Below are positions 43,982-54,294 of a stretch of 64,000 bases of DNA, in pieces. The notes under the pieces are model-generated. The model was given only the letters and a program-made list of their open reading frames with translations. It did not search any database and was not told the origin of the DNA. The DNA is from Loktanella sp. S4079 (GTDB lineage Bacteria; Pseudomonadota; Alphaproteobacteria; Rhodobacterales; Rhodobacteraceae). Position numbers and translations under genes: made by a program. The DNA is taken from NCBI RefSeq assembly GCF_000967725.1, contig NZ_JXYE01000002.1:1426001-1490000 (forward strand). The letters are read 5' to 3'. Numbering within the stretch: the first letter of the stretch is position 1; every line of letters begins with the position of its first letter.

Positions 43982-44581
43982 TCACCCCTTTGCCTTTTCG
44001 ATCCGCACAACCCGAAACGTGGACGGCGCGTCCATCGCTGCCCCTTGGTAGGAACTGACATAGGCCAACCCGAGTTGCGGTAGATAATGCAGACCTTCAG
44101 TATAAGAGGTTCTGCTGTTCACATATTCGACGTGCCCCGGAATAACCGTGTAAGAGCAACGACCAAAGTTCATCGACACAGCGTCCTGCCACTGCACATG
44201 AACCTTTTCATCATAGGTTTGATAAATTTCATGGACGCGTTGGTTGCCACGAAATTCAGTGCCTGCCTGCGGCAAGGGCAAACGAGCTGCAGGCGTCTCA
44301 AATTCATTGGTAACGCGGCTGGTCGGATCCACTTCGCCGTCGTCGAATGCGGCGCGCTCGACCAAATACACGCCGCGTGCCAATACGTACTGCGTCTGTT
44401 CGCCATCCGGAAGAACTACATCAACCTGAACATAATCGTCCGCTGCAGACCGAAAAACCTCGACCAAACCGTCGGACTGGACCAATTGAATTCCGTTGTT
44501 CAGATCCGCAGAATTAGGGCAGGCAGCCCAAGCTGATGCCGGAGCCATCAGCAACCCCAGCACAACCGACGTCTGTTTCAT
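43982..44581 (-). CDS. Exported protein of unknown function in the urease operon
   Basis: 199 residues from the second of two consecutive ATGs, at 44581; this gives the better spacing to AAAGGGGG. Signal peptide MKQTSVVLGLLMAPASAWAA then mature CPNSADLNNG, possibly with the Cys at the cleavage site. Strand-rich middle; one later Cys (FGRCSY). No family recognised. It is four bases from ureE and belongs to the operon. A perfect 10-bp hairpin contains its ribosome site. Confidence 0.78.
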   Translation of the reverse strand: MKQTSVVLGLLMAPASAWAACPNSADLNNGIQLVQSDGLVEVFRSAADDYVQVDVVLPDGEQTQYVLARGVYLVERAAFDDGEVDPTSRVTNEFETPAARLPLPQAGTEFRGNQRVHEIYQTYDEKVHVQWQDAVSMNFGRCSYTVIPGHVEYVNSRTSYTEGLHYLPQLGLAYVSSYQGAAMDAPSTFRVVRIEKAKG

Positions 44582-44586
44582 CATGC

Positions 44587-44610
44587 CCCCTTTGATTTTC
44601 ATCAAAGGGG
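44587..44610 (-). promoter_or_regulatory. Perfect 10-bp hairpin hiding a ribosome-binding site
   Basis: On the transcript CCCCUUUGAU pairs with AUCAAAGGGG around a GAAA tetraloop. The AAAGGGG of the right arm is the Shine-Dalgarno sequence of the exported-protein gene, whose AUG follows within 2-5 nt. No T-run follows, so it is not a terminator. Confidence 0.75.
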
Positions 44611-44619
44611 AAACACGGT

Positions 44620-44757
44620 TTAGCGATGTGTCGCCTTGCGCAGCGCCCATTTGCTGAGCGTCATTGGCGATTTGACGGTCGCGACCACTGCGACCCGAGC
44701 AAGCTCGAGAAACATTTCGCGGTTGGAGATCAGTGTGTTGTTCGTCTGGAAAGTCAT
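44620..44757 (-). CDS. Small ORF (45 residues) inside the urease operon
   Basis: A 45-residue frame with GAGG six to seven bases before its ATG, between ureC and the exported-protein gene, on the operon strand. The product (MTFQTNNTLISN... ending RKATHR) is predicted to be a helical, mildly basic peptide with an amphipathic middle. No homology recognised; the ribosome site, position and strand favour a real gene, but it is short. Confidence 0.5.
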   Translation of the reverse strand: MTFQTNNTLISNREMFLELARVAVVATVKSPMTLSKWALRKATHR

Positions 44758-44853
44758 ATTGAGCCTCGTCAAAAGCGATGTCTTTCCTCCCTGACCTCAA
44801 CGTAGGATGCTGCATCGCAGCAATCAAGTGTTTTATAAATGACGTTACGGCCA

Positions 44854-46614
44854 TCAGAACAGAAAATACCTTTGTGCCATTGGCAATTCTTGGGCCGGCT
44901 CACAGGTCAACAACTCCCCGTCGGCGCGCACCTCGTAGGTTTCTGGGTTTACCTCCATATGCGGCATCGCGTCATTCAGCTTTAGATCGCGTTTACCAAT
45001 ACCGCGTGTATTTGTGACAGGCAGCGTTTGCTTGGCTAGGCCAAGACGATCACCAAGACCCGCATCAAATGCGGCTGCACTGACAAAGGTCACCGCAGAA
45101 TTTTCAACAGAACGCCCGTAAGCCCCAAACATCGGACGCGAATAGACTGGCTGCGGCGTGGGAATTGAGGCGTTCGGATCGCCCATCTGCGCGGCAACAA
45201 TTGTGCCACCCATCAGGATCATCTCTGGCTTCACGCCAAAGAACGCCGGGTTCCACATGACCAGATCGGCGCGTTTGCCGACTTCGATTGATCCAACATG
45301 CTTTGATATGCCATGCGCGATTGCAGGGTTGATGGTATATTTTGCGATATAACGACGTACACGCATGTTATCGTTGTCGCCGGTTTCCTCGGGCAACCCG
45401 CCGCGCTGCTTCTTCATCTTGTCAGCGGTCTGCCATGTACGGATGATCACTTCGCCTACACGACCCATCGCCTGACTGTCAGAGGCAATGATCGAAAACG
45501 CGCCCATGTCGTGCAAAATATCCTCGGCGGCAATCGTTTCCCGACGAATGCGGCTTTCTGCAAAGGCTACGTCTTCGGGGATCGATTTATCAAGGTGGTG
45601 ACATACCATCAGCATATCGAGATGCTCATCAACTGTATTCACCGTAAATGGCCGCGTCGGGTTCGTCGAAGACGGCAACACATGTTCTTCGCCGCAGATC
45701 TTAATAATGTCAGGCGCATGACCGCCACCTGCACCTTCGGTGTGGAATGCGTGGATGGTACGCCCCTTCATTGCGCCGACTGTGTTTTCCACAAAGCCTG
45801 ATTCATTCAGCGTATCCGTATGGATCATCACCTGCACATCCATCGCATCAGCCACAGACAGACAGGTATCAATCGCAGCCGGAGTAGTGCCCCAATCTTC
45901 GTGCAGCTTCAAACAGGACGCGCCGCCCAACACCTGCTCTTCCAATGCCGCGGGCAGTGACGCATTTCCCTTGCCCGCAAAGGCGAGGTTCATCGGAAAC
46001 GCATCCGCCGCCTGCATCATTCGTCCAATATGCCATGTCCCCGGCGTACATGTCGTCGCCAGCGTTCCATGCGCAGGGCCAGTGCCGCCACCAATCATCG
46101 TGGTCAGGCCAGAATGCAGCGCATCTTCGATCTGCTGCGGACAGATAAAGTGGATATGGCTATCAATCCCACCCGCTGTGAGAATGCGACCTTCGCCAGC
46201 AATCGCCTCGGTGCCTGGGCCAACAATAATATTAACGCCGGGCTGTGTATCTGGGTTACCTGCCTTTCCGATGGCAACAATTACACCGTCCTTTAGACCG
46301 ACATCAGCCTTAATGATGCCCTTCCAATCCACGATCAGAGCATTGGTAATAACGGTATCAACAGCGCCCTCAGCACGGGCCGCTTGGCTTTGGCCCATAC
46401 CGTCGCGGATGACCTTACCACCACCAAATTTGACCTCTTCTCCATACGCCAGCGCGTTATCCCCCGAACCACCCGTCATCGCCGCACCTGCGGCTTCTGC
46501 GATCAGGTCGCGCTCTACCTCAATAATCAAATCCGTATCGGCCAACCGGACCTTATCGCCAACGGTTGGGCCAAACATTGCAGCGTAATCGCGGCGGGAA
46601 ATAGTTGCTGGCAT
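44854..46614 (-). CDS. ureC: Urease subunit alpha
   Basis: 586 residues from the ATG at 46614. All active-site residues are seen: His153 and His155 (HIH), the carbamylated Lys236 in [10 protein letters not shown], His265, His291, and Asp379 (IASDSQAMG). The mobile-flap motif VCHHLDK is at about 337-343. Hydrolyses urea to ammonia and carbamate with two nickel ions. It follows ureB by one base. Confidence 0.97.
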   Translation of the reverse strand: MPATISRRDYAAMFGPTVGDKVRLADTDLIIEVERDLIAEAAGAAMTGGSGDNALAYGEEVKFGGGKVIRDGMGQSQAARAEGAVDTVITNALIVDWKGIIKADVGLKDGVIVAIGKAGNPDTQPGVNIIVGPGTEAIAGEGRILTAGGIDSHIHFICPQQIEDALHSGLTTMIGGGTGPAHGTLATTCTPGTWHIGRMMQAADAFPMNLAFAGKGNASLPAALEEQVLGGASCLKLHEDWGTTPAAIDTCLSVADAMDVQVMIHTDTLNESGFVENTVGAMKGRTIHAFHTEGAGGGHAPDIIKICGEEHVLPSSTNPTRPFTVNTVDEHLDMLMVCHHLDKSIPEDVAFAESRIRRETIAAEDILHDMGAFSIIASDSQAMGRVGEVIIRTWQTADKMKKQRGGLPEETGDNDNMRVRRYIAKYTINPAIAHGISKHVGSIEVGKRADLVMWNPAFFGVKPEMILMGGTIVAAQMGDPNASIPTPQPVYSRPMFGAYGRSVENSAVTFVSAAAFDAGLGDRLGLAKQTLPVTNTRGIGKRDLKLNDAMPHMEVNPETYEVRADGELLTCEPAQELPMAQRYFLF

Positions 46615-46615
46615 C

Positions 46616-46921
46616 TCAAAGATCCCCCATGACTTTTGCATTAAATCCGAACACGCGACGCGCGCCCGACAGCGGGATCAACTGCACCTCGCGACGTTGA
46701 CCAGGCTCAAAACGTACAGCGGTGCCCGCCGCGATATCCAAGCGCATCCCGCGCGCCGCGTCCCGATCAAAATCAAGGGCCGGGTTGGTTTCAGCAAAAT
46801 GAAAATGCGACCCCACCTGAACGGGGCGATCACCTGTATTCGCGACTTCAACGGTCAAAGCCGTCGCGCCAGCATTCAACGTCAATTCGCCTGCTGCGGG
46901 GATAATTTCTCCGGGTTTCAT
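46616..46921 (-). CDS. ureB: Urease subunit beta
   Basis: 101 residues, starting [13 protein letters not shown] with [17 protein letters not shown] and the [15 protein letters not shown]-terminus. Structural subunit of the alpha-beta-gamma trimer. Separated from ureA by 34 bp. Confidence 0.96.
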   Translation of the reverse strand: MKPGEIIPAAGELTLNAGATALTVEVANTGDRPVQVGSHFHFAETNPALDFDRDAARGMRLDIAAGTAVRFEPGQRREVQLIPLSGARRVFGFNAKVMGDL

Positions 46922-46955
46922 TGCCCTACCTCGCTTTGTTCCAAATACTCAAAAA

Positions 46956-47258
46956 TCAACGGATCGGATCGTGGACCGTGACCAATTTGGTCCCGTCGGG
47001 AAAAGTTGCCTCGACCTGCACTTCGTGGATCATCTCAGCAATGCCATCCATCACCTGTTCACGTGTGATCACCTGCGCACCAGCCTGCATCATGTCAGCA
47101 ACGGACCGACCATCGCGCGCGCCCTCAACCACGGCATCTGTGATCAACGCAATTGCCTCTGGATAATTCAGCTTTACGCCACGCGCCAAACGCTTGCGCG
47201 CTACCTCGGCCGCCATAGCAACCAATAATTTGTCTTTTTCACGAGGGGTGAGTTGCAT
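46956..47258 (-). CDS. ureA: Urease subunit gamma
   Basis: 100 residues, [13 protein letters not shown] start, [10 protein letters not shown] and VTVHDPIR. The alpha, beta and gamma chains are separate as in most bacteria. Three bases downstream of ureD. Confidence 0.96.
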   Translation of the reverse strand: MQLTPREKDKLLVAMAAEVARKRLARGVKLNYPEAIALITDAVVEGARDGRSVADMMQAGAQVITREQVMDGIAEMIHEVQVEATFPDGTKLVTVHDPIR

Positions 47259-47261
47259 GGG

Positions 47262-48071
47262 TCATAGTCTCCAGACACGTGGGATTGGCGCAGTCGAGAG
47301 CGCCTCAACAATAGGAATAAGCTGGCAGCGCAACGCAAACCCGTCTTTGGCTAATAGCCGCACCAGCAAAACATCATCAGCGATCAAACTGGCACCACTC
47401 TTCGCGTCTAGCGCACCGAGACGCGCAAGGCTTTCTGCCTGATCACCAACAAACAAGACAGTCGCCATCGCACCCGCACCATGTGCGATTGCCCTGCGGG
47501 CAAGGATATTTTTCGCATTTCCGATCAAGCGGATGGCGTCAGCGAATACCAATTTTTCATCGCGCCAAATACGCCATTGGTCCGTAAAATGGACGGTCTC
47601 GACAGTTTCGCCCATTGCCACACGACCAAAGATGATCGGCTCAACAACTAGTGCGCTTGCCGTGCCCGTCATATGGACATGCATGCGCCGCGCAAGAGAG
47701 GCTTGATCAAACAAAATGGTTTCCTGCGGTAGCCAATCGATGCGCCCTTTATCGGCGATGTTCAGCGTCACAGACGATTGCGCAATTTGGCCGGGCTGGG
47801 CGCGGTACGCGCGTTCTGCGGCTTGCGATGACAGTACAACATGCGCGCCCGGCTGAGCGTCGACATCGATCGTCATTTTGTCACCACCCGTCAGACCGCC
47901 CGCAGTATTCAAGAACACGGCATCCAACGCAGCCCCACGCACCTGTGGAAACAGTGCCTTGAGCGATCCCTCTTGGCGCAAATCTGCGATGACGGATTCG
48001 TCACCCCGTCGTTTCGCGCTTAGCCGTAACGCCCCCTTGGCCCGTGGCACGATAGGAGCAGCTTGTGTCAT
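47262..48071 (-). CDS. ureD: Urease accessory protein UreD
   Basis: 269 residues from the ATG at 48071. Motifs NTAGGLTGGD and the TTQAAERAYR-like ...SSQAAERAYR, with PQETILF in the middle. Binds the urease apoprotein and transfers nickel from the UreFG complex. First gene of the operon; promoter in the 170 bp upstream. Confidence 0.94.
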   Translation of the reverse strand: MTQAAPIVPRAKGALRLSAKRRGDESVIADLRQEGSLKALFPQVRGAALDAVFLNTAGGLTGGDKMTIDVDAQPGAHVVLSSQAAERAYRAQPGQIAQSSVTLNIADKGRIDWLPQETILFDQASLARRMHVHMTGTASALVVEPIIFGRVAMGETVETVHFTDQWRIWRDEKLVFADAIRLIGNAKNILARRAIAHGAGAMATVLFVGDQAESLARLGALDAKSGASLIADDVLLVRLLAKDGFALRCQLIPIVEALSTAPIPRVWRL

Positions 48072-48242
48072 TTGAATGTTGGCAGCGTAGGTGATGCTGT
48101 GCCCCCAGCGATGGTGTTTCGCTGTGCAAGTTGCCAAGAAATGGCGCAGCAAGGCCAGCAATCACCCGGAAATTTGCTCAAGTTTTCACACCACCCCGGC
48201 AAAACGCCCAAAAATTCAGCAAGCACGCCTACCCTAAAACGC

Positions 48243-48267
48243 AAAAAGAGCGCCAAAGGCGCTCTTC
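48243..48267 (-). terminator. Terminator after the beta-helix protein gene
   Basis: AAGAGCGCC/GGCGCTCTT stem around TTT (minus strand), followed by TTTTTGC, 18 bp after the stop. Confidence 0.85.
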
Positions 48268-48284
48268 TCGGATGATTGGCTGCA

Positions 48285-50573
48285 TCAATATGTGTCGTCC
48301 ATCCGAACCTGGTAGCGAACCCGCCCTTTGACGGCGCTCCCCCAATTGAGGTGCACACTACGCTGGTCTGACCCTTTGTCGCCCTCGGCCCAAGGCAGTT
48401 CGTGAATGCGTGTGCCAGAATTATTGGTAATCGGACCGTCAGGCATCACATTATCTACGAACCGGGCATGCCCCAAGAACGGCAATGAAACAGTGGTATC
48501 CATGACCCATGTTACGGCCGCTGTTTCCTGCTCATGCTCGAGTATCACCGGATTGGACGCCGGTTCTGACACGTTGCTAAAGGTGTTACCGTAAAATTCG
48601 AACCCGCGTGTCCGACTAAAATCCAACTCTGCAAATGTTGTATCGACTTGCTCGACCCTGTCGATCTTGCCGTTCAGGGATCGGAACACATTCCCCTGCA
48701 CAGCAAAGCCGTTGATGAAATGCCCCGGACCATAAGGTTTGATCACAATAAACCGCGACCAAGGAGCGACATCATTGATCGTGAAAATATTACCCGTGAT
48801 CGTTAGCCCACCAAAGGAAAATTGCGAATCAAAGGCCGGGTCGCTGCTGTGTTCATTCGTCCATTCGATGAAATTGTTATCGCAGTAATTGCCCGTAAAG
48901 ATCGTCTTGGGATTGGGTGTAGTCAGGATAATGCCGCCCTTGCGCACCCCCAATGTTTCATTGTCACCGTTGAACCAGTGATTGCCCGCGATCAATGAAC
49001 CCGTCCCAGACAGGATACAGTAATGCTTAAACCGGCTTGCCCGATTGTTACGGATTTTCACGTCGTTTGCGTTGGCATTGAACGCGATGCTGACACGGTC
49101 GGTGACAGGCAATGATTGCTCGTTCGACACGAATTGGCAGCGATCAATCATCATCCCCTGACAACCATTTCCGGGCGAGGTAATGCCGCGATCCTTTGGC
49201 TTGGTGATAAAACAATCTCGGACATGGAAGGTGCTACCAGCCGGGGCCAGAATGATACCGCTGGCTACACCGCGCCCCTGAAATTCGATGTCATCCAGAT
49301 TGAAGCGGCTGAATTTTTCATACCCCGAGAAATCCAACATGTATTTGAACCGGGTAAAGGTGAAAACTTGACTGCCCTCAGCATCATATAGGGGGGCGCT
49401 GAGCTGTAGGGTTTGCGCATCGACATCAACCGAAGTGACATAGATTTCGCGACCAACCCCATTCCCTTCGACCAAAGCCCCCATCGGGATGTTTTCGACG
49501 TTTACCACATCCGTCAAAACTAAATCGTCACTCGCAGAATAGGTCGCTTGCGATGTCACCAGTTCCGTATCCCACGCGGCACTATCGTTTGGTTCGAAAT
49601 GTCCATTGCGTACAACGCGACGTGTCTCGAACCGTGTCCGCGTCGGATCACAGGCTTGCATGTCAACTGGCTCGGTCAACAGGATACGCCGACCACACAA
49701 ATCCAAAGACTCGTGGTCAGCAAAGTTAATCAACGCCTGATAGGCTTTTTTGAATGCGGTCTCTTCATCCTTGAACGCATCAAGGTAGGCGTCAAAATCA
49801 TAGCCACGCTGTAAAATGAACCGATGCTCGGCGGCTTGAACGATCCGCCCCTCAAACTTGACGTGGTTTTCCATCGTCACATTGCTTTGCAACAGATAGC
49901 TCCCGGCGGGAACCACGACAGTGCGCCCATCAGCGGCGGCATCTGCGGCCTCGAACGCGGCACTGTCGTCAGTTACACCATCACCCATTGCGCCAAAGTC
50001 ACGGACGTCGACAATCGCCAACAGATCGCGGGTAAAAACGCTGCTGACATCTTCGATTGTGATGTCGTCAATGCGTATGACACCGCCTGTCGGTCCGGTT
50101 AGATCAACCCCAAAGTGGCCATAGTCCGCGCCGTTCCAGACCATATCAACACCAGTGCGGTTACCCGTACCGATAATCGCCGAAACCTCGACAACCTGGC
50201 CATAGCTGGTCAGTTGGGTCGCCGGACCAAATGCGGGTAGTCCGCTCGCTGGTGCACCGCCAGCAAGCCCTGCCCAACCTGAAACACGAACTGCGGGGAA
50301 TGGACCAGAAATAGCCTTCACCCGCGCTGTCACGCGCAAATAGCATCCCGGCAAAATGGGGGTCTCGCCCATGTAGCGCACGCGCGCCGTCGGATCGACC
50401 TTGAGCACCTCAAGGCATCCGGCAAAGTCGGCATCAGCCGCAACATAAACACCTGACCCGCTGATGGCATAGGTATCAGAGCCGGGCGTTCCATCCCCGC
50501 TCGACCAAATGCCTAACCCTGCCGAGAATGGCAGCGGCTGAAATACAATCCCGTCTGTAATCGCTTTGTTCAT
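48285..50573 (-). CDS. Large right-handed beta-helix protein (GH28/pectate-lyase-3 type)
   Basis: 762 residues, no signal peptide. The first about 200 residues form a strand-rich domain that looks like a carbohydrate-binding module. Then comes VDVRDFGAMGDGVTDDSAAFEAAD, the start of the pectate_lyase_3 fold (only the opening is diagnostic), and solenoid repeats to about residue 700 (NRASRFKHYC, GNHWFNGDNE, NNFIEWTN). No polygalacturonase catalytic signature is obvious. Possible roles are surface glycan binding or a polysaccharide lyase or phage tailspike-like function. Single gene between terminators. Confidence 0.8.
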   Translation of the reverse strand: MNKAITDGIVFQPLPFSAGLGIWSSGDGTPGSDTYAISGSGVYVAADADFAGCLEVLKVDPTARVRYMGETPILPGCYLRVTARVKAISGPFPAVRVSGWAGLAGGAPASGLPAFGPATQLTSYGQVVEVSAIIGTGNRTGVDMVWNGADYGHFGVDLTGPTGGVIRIDDITIEDVSSVFTRDLLAIVDVRDFGAMGDGVTDDSAAFEAADAAADGRTVVVPAGSYLLQSNVTMENHVKFEGRIVQAAEHRFILQRGYDFDAYLDAFKDEETAFKKAYQALINFADHESLDLCGRRILLTEPVDMQACDPTRTRFETRRVVRNGHFEPNDSAAWDTELVTSQATYSASDDLVLTDVVNVENIPMGALVEGNGVGREIYVTSVDVDAQTLQLSAPLYDAEGSQVFTFTRFKYMLDFSGYEKFSRFNLDDIEFQGRGVASGIILAPAGSTFHVRDCFITKPKDRGITSPGNGCQGMMIDRCQFVSNEQSLPVTDRVSIAFNANANDVKIRNNRASRFKHYCILSGTGSLIAGNHWFNGDNETLGVRKGGIILTTPNPKTIFTGNYCDNNFIEWTNEHSSDPAFDSQFSFGGLTITGNIFTINDVAPWSRFIVIKPYGPGHFINGFAVQGNVFRSLNGKIDRVEQVDTTFAELDFSRTRGFEFYGNTFSNVSEPASNPVILEHEQETAAVTWVMDTTVSLPFLGHARFVDNVMPDGPITNNSGTRIHELPWAEGDKGSDQRSVHLNWGSAVKGRVRYQVRMDDTY

Positions 50574-50693
50574 GGAAATACCTTCTCTGGCAGCGTCTTG
50601 TCTGGCCGCGCATTCCGCTTGGCCGCTGCAAAAGAGGTACGTGAAACTACTAAACCCGCCCTGACACCACCGTCACGGTGGGGGACGCAACGC

Positions 50694-50717
50694 AAAAGGC
50701 CGGGCATAACCCGGCCT
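50694..50717 (-). terminator. Terminator after lysK
   Basis: AGGCCGGG/CCCGGCCT stem around a 5-nt loop, continuing into TTTTGCG on the minus strand, 22 bp after the stop. Confidence 0.85.
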
Positions 50718-50738
50718 CTCTACAACATTTTATGACAG

Positions 50739-52304
50739 TTAGCTGTTTAGCTGATTTTCAATCAATGCGATGGTTTCTTCGACACCGTATAGCGCGATAA
50801 AGCCGCCGAAGCGTGGCCCTTGGGATGCACCCAGCAACACTTCATAAAGTGCGGTGAACCAGTTCCGCAAAGGATCGAAATTATGCTCTTTCCCGACCGC
50901 AAAGACCATTGATTGCAATGCTTCTGCATCCAATCCGCCATCCCATTCCTTGAGCCGCGCAGCCAAATCTTCGAGCGCAGTGCGTTCTTGGTCGGTTGGG
51001 GCGCGATAAACCTTGGTCGGTTTCACAAAGTCATTGTAGTAGCGCACCGCGAAACCTGCGGCTTGATCCATCTGCGGGTTCTTTTCAGCAGAGGCCTCGG
51101 GTGCATAACGCTGAATAAAGCCCCATAGCGTTTCTTTGTCCTCGGCACCCGAAACTGATGCAAGGTTCAGCAACATCGCGAATGGCACAACCATATCAGA
51201 CGCGGGCACATTGTGGCCGTGGATATGAAACACAGGGTTGTTCAATTTACCCTTGTCGTCTTGATCAGGATAGGCACGCAGCTGTTGGTGGTATTCATCA
51301 ACAGCCTTTGGAATCACATCAAAATGCATGCGCTTTGCGGTCTTGGGCTTGAGATACATAAAGTAAGACAAGCTATCAGTTGCCGCATAGGTCAGCCATT
51401 CGTCGATAGTCAGACCATTGCCTGAAGTCTTGGAAATTTTGTGACCTTCGGAATCAAGGAACAATTCGTAGGTAAAGTTCTCGGGCGGACGCCCACCCAG
51501 CGCGCGACAAATGCCGCCGTAAATCGCCGTATTGGTCGCGTGATCTTTTCCGTACATCTCAAAATCAACGCCAAGCGCTGCCCAACGCGCGCCAAAGTCA
51601 GGCTTCCATTGAAGTTTGCAGTTCCCACCCGTCACCGGGACAGTCACGTCAGTGCCATCCTCATCGGTAAAGGTGATCATGCCGTCTTTGGTGACTTCTT
51701 TCATTGGCACATAAAGAACCCGGCCAGTGGTCGGGCTGATCGGCAAAAAGATCGAATAAGTCTGACGACGCTCTTCGCGCAGAGACTTCAGCATGATCTT
51801 CATCACATCGTCGTATTTATCCGCAGCCTTTAGCAGAATTTCGTCCATCTTGCCCGAGGTGTAATACTCGGTCGAAGAGGCGAAATCATATTCAAAACCA
51901 AAGGTATCCAAAAACGTCTTAAGACGCCCATTCATATGCTCGCCAAAGCTGCCGTGGGTGCCAAACGGATCAGGCACGGCGGTCAGCGGTTTTTGCAAGA
52001 ATGGCTCGAGCGCCGCAGGATCAGGCACGTTGCCCGGAATTTTGCGCATGCCATCCATGTCATCGGAAAAACAAAGCAGCTTGGTCGGAATGTCAGAAAT
52101 CACTTCGAATGCGCGGCGCACCATGGTGGTTCTGCCGACCTCTCCGAAGGTGCCGATGTGTGGCAGACCTGATGGGCCATAACCAGTCTCAAACAAGACG
52201 TACCCCTTTTCAGGGTCCTTCTTTTCGTAACGTTTGAGCACCCGGCGCGCCTCTTCAAAAGGCCAAGCCTTGGATGTCATCGCCGCGTCGCGCAAATTGG
52301 TCAT
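50739..52304 (-). CDS. lysK: Class I lysyl-tRNA synthetase
   Basis: 521 residues. Class I signatures: [10 protein letters not shown] (HIGH) near residue 46 and [10 protein letters not shown] (KMSKS). Not the class II LysS fold. Class I LysRS is the form usual in most alphaproteobacteria and archaea. Charges tRNA-Lys. An in-frame ATG at codon 9 is an alternative start. Monocistronic. Confidence 0.95.
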   Translation of the reverse strand: MTNLRDAAMTSKAWPFEEARRVLKRYEKKDPEKGYVLFETGYGPSGLPHIGTFGEVGRTTMVRRAFEVISDIPTKLLCFSDDMDGMRKIPGNVPDPAALEPFLQKPLTAVPDPFGTHGSFGEHMNGRLKTFLDTFGFEYDFASSTEYYTSGKMDEILLKAADKYDDVMKIMLKSLREERRQTYSIFLPISPTTGRVLYVPMKEVTKDGMITFTDEDGTDVTVPVTGGNCKLQWKPDFGARWAALGVDFEMYGKDHATNTAIYGGICRALGGRPPENFTYELFLDSEGHKISKTSGNGLTIDEWLTYAATDSLSYFMYLKPKTAKRMHFDVIPKAVDEYHQQLRAYPDQDDKGKLNNPVFHIHGHNVPASDMVVPFAMLLNLASVSGAEDKETLWGFIQRYAPEASAEKNPQMDQAAGFAVRYYNDFVKPTKVYRAPTDQERTALEDLAARLKEWDGGLDAEALQSMVFAVGKEHNFDPLRNWFTALYEVLLGASQGPRFGGFIALYGVEETIALIENQLNS

Positions 52305-52413
52305 GGTTTATCTCGCATATTGGGGCACCCCCATTGGTGCCATACCTGACGCTCTCCCTATTGCGACAAGGGCGCAGGGTCAATAAATGGGTAACTAAAG
52401 TAAAGGAAACACC

Positions 52414-52833
52414 ATGACCGAAGACGCCCCGCTCACTGCGCAGGACGCGCTTGTTGCACTAATGATCGCTGTTTCGGCGGCGGATGAAAATATCCGCACC
52501 TCTGAGCTGGTGGAAATCAGCAACGCGATCAACATGCTGCCCGTCTTTGCCGACTATGACGCAGAGCGCCTGCCACGCATGTCCAAGATCGTCTTTGATC
52601 TGCTTGAACCCGAAGACGGGCTGGAGGCGCTGTTTGGCCTGATCCGCGATGCCCTGCCCGAGCACCTGTTTGAAACCGCTTATGCACTGTCTTGTGATGT
52701 TGCGGCGGCAGACGGATTGATCGACGAACAAGAGGGGCGCATGCTCGAGGAAATCCGCGAAGAACTCGCGCTCGACAGGCTCCATGCAGCGGCGATTGAA
52801 CGCGGATCGCGTGCGCGTCACATGACGCTATAG
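52414..52833 (+). CDS. TerB-family (tellurite-resistance-like) protein
   Basis: 139 residues, all-alpha. LVALMIAVSAADENIRTSELVEI and SCDVAAADGLIDEQEGRMLEEI show the two conserved acidic repeats of TerB-like domains (the metal-binding DE pairs). Role in stress or membrane signalling is proposed for the family; its function here is unknown. Overlaps dacB by 6 bp at the 3' ends. Confidence 0.85.
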   Translation: MTEDAPLTAQDALVALMIAVSAADENIRTSELVEISNAINMLPVFADYDAERLPRMSKIVFDLLEPEDGLEALFGLIRDALPEHLFETAYALSCDVAAADGLIDEQEGRMLEEIREELALDRLHAAAIERGSRARHMTL

Positions 52834-54294
52834 CGCAGTTGTCCATTGATAGATCAGACTTTCCTGAAGCGACTTAGCCCGGCGGTTCCACTGCCGGGAG
52901 CCACGCGGGGCTTCGCCGCCTTCCAGTTTGCCGCGCTCGCGTGCGTCCATGTCCGCCACAAAGATCGCAAAGGCCAGATCACGCCCATCAGAACCGCGCA
53001 GATAACCCGCCAAATTGGAAACGAAATTTAGCGTTCCAGTTTTTGCCTGCACAGCGCCAGCAGCGGATGCGACACGATTATCGGCGCTATCGACAACGGG
53101 AATGTCCTTCATAATAGGACGCAACGTCTGCAGCACATTGGGTGCGGTCAAAAACTGCACCATATCACTTGCCCCCACCCGAGACTGATCGCCTAGGCCA
53201 GAGTGATCAGCAAAATCCGCGCGAATGCCCTGGCCGCGATCCCGCGCCCAGCGCGACATCCGCGCAGCAGAGGCACGCAAACCCCACTTCTGTCCGGTAT
53301 CGATCTTGGTCGCGGCAAGCCCGGCAGCCTCGGCGGTGATATTCGTCGAATATCGCATCATCGCACGCATGACATCGGTCAGCGGTTTTCCCGCAAAATG
53401 CGCAAGCGCGACACGTGTCGCTGGCAACGCTGCAATCTCTTTCGGCGGTGATAAAACGATCCCCTGCGCCCGCGCAAAGGTGGCAAAGACCTCACCAGCG
53501 TAGAGTGCGGGATGACGCACTGGCAACCAACGCGAACCACCGTTATTCAACGCGCGACGCGCGACAGTCCACTGATCGACCTCACCCAAGTCACGATACG
53601 TAAAGACAGGCGTATTCCGATCCTCGATACGGATACGCGAACTGGTCACCGCAGGCCGATAGTTTTCGCTGCGCGCATCCATGGCGGTGGTGTAATTCCC
53701 GCCCTCAAGCTTCCATTCAAAGTGGACCCTGTTAAAATTCAGGTTCAAACCAGTCACGGTCGGATTATACCCCAGATAATCCAACTGCGTGCTATCAATC
53801 TCGTCCAAATTGACAAGCGCCTCATCCCATACAAAGAACGCCCCGCGCACCTCTCGGAGGCCTGTATTTTTCAGGCGTTGGGCCAATTCGGCCAAATCAT
53901 CCGTAACAAGGTTTGGATCCCCCCCACCCGCGAGGATTAAGTTGCCGTCCAGCACTCCGTCCACGATCTCTCCGTCAGCGTAGACAATGGTTTGAAACTG
54001 ATGATCCGCACCTAAATTCTCGATCGCATAAAGCGCGGTAACCGCCTTGGTAACGCTGGCAGGCGGCAGCAAAGTATCAGAGCGGTGCTCTTCGACGATT
54101 TCTTTGGTGTGTGCATCAGTCAGAATGACAGAAACATCCCCAGTTACGCCAGCGCGCGCGATCAGGCGCGCGATGCGGTCGGGGTAACTGGGCCGTAAAA
54201 CAGGGCGTAGTGATCGCATCGGCGCCTCTGCCAAAGCGCCAGTCGCCATCACCGAGGCAGCACCCCCCAATAGACCTCGCCGGGTCAGCTTCAT
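52828..54294 (-). CDS. dacB: D-alanyl-D-alanine carboxypeptidase/endopeptidase (PBP4)
   Basis: 488 residues from the ATG at 54294, in an ATGA overlap with nadD; a longer frame starts inside nadD. Twin-arginine-like signal ([15 protein letters not shown]). Penicillin-binding motifs: SVTK (catalytic Ser80), STN and KTG (QAKTGTLN). Class C PBP that trims peptidoglycan in the periplasm. The Tat-type signal is unusual for PBP4, which is normally Sec-exported. Confidence 0.92.
   Translation of the reverse strand: MKLTRRGLLGGAASVMATGALAEAPMRSLRPVLRPSYPDRIARLIARAGVTGDVSVILTDAHTKEIVEEHRSDTLLPPASVTKAVTALYAIENLGADHQFQTIVYADGEIVDGVLDGNLILAGGGDPNLVTDDLAELAQRLKNTGLREVRGAFFVWDEALVNLDEIDSTQLDYLGYNPTVTGLNLNFNRVHFEWKLEGGNYTTAMDARSENYRPAVTSSRIRIEDRNTPVFTYRDLGEVDQWTVARRALNNGGSRWLPVRHPALYAGEVFATFARAQGIVLSPPKEIAALPATRVALAHFAGKPLTDVMRAMMRYSTNITAEAAGLAATKIDTGQKWGLRASAARMSRWARDRGQGIRADFADHSGLGDQSRVGASDMVQFLTAPNVLQTLRPIMKDIPVVDSADNRVASAAGAVQAKTGTLNFVSNLAGYLRGSDGRDLAFAIFVADMDARERGKLEGGEAPRGSRQWNRRAKSLQESLIYQWTTAL

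Noticed and set aside
45740..46588. Open frame of about 280 codons antisense to ureC
   Set aside because: Low-complexity Ser/Pro/Ala-rich shadow of ureC.
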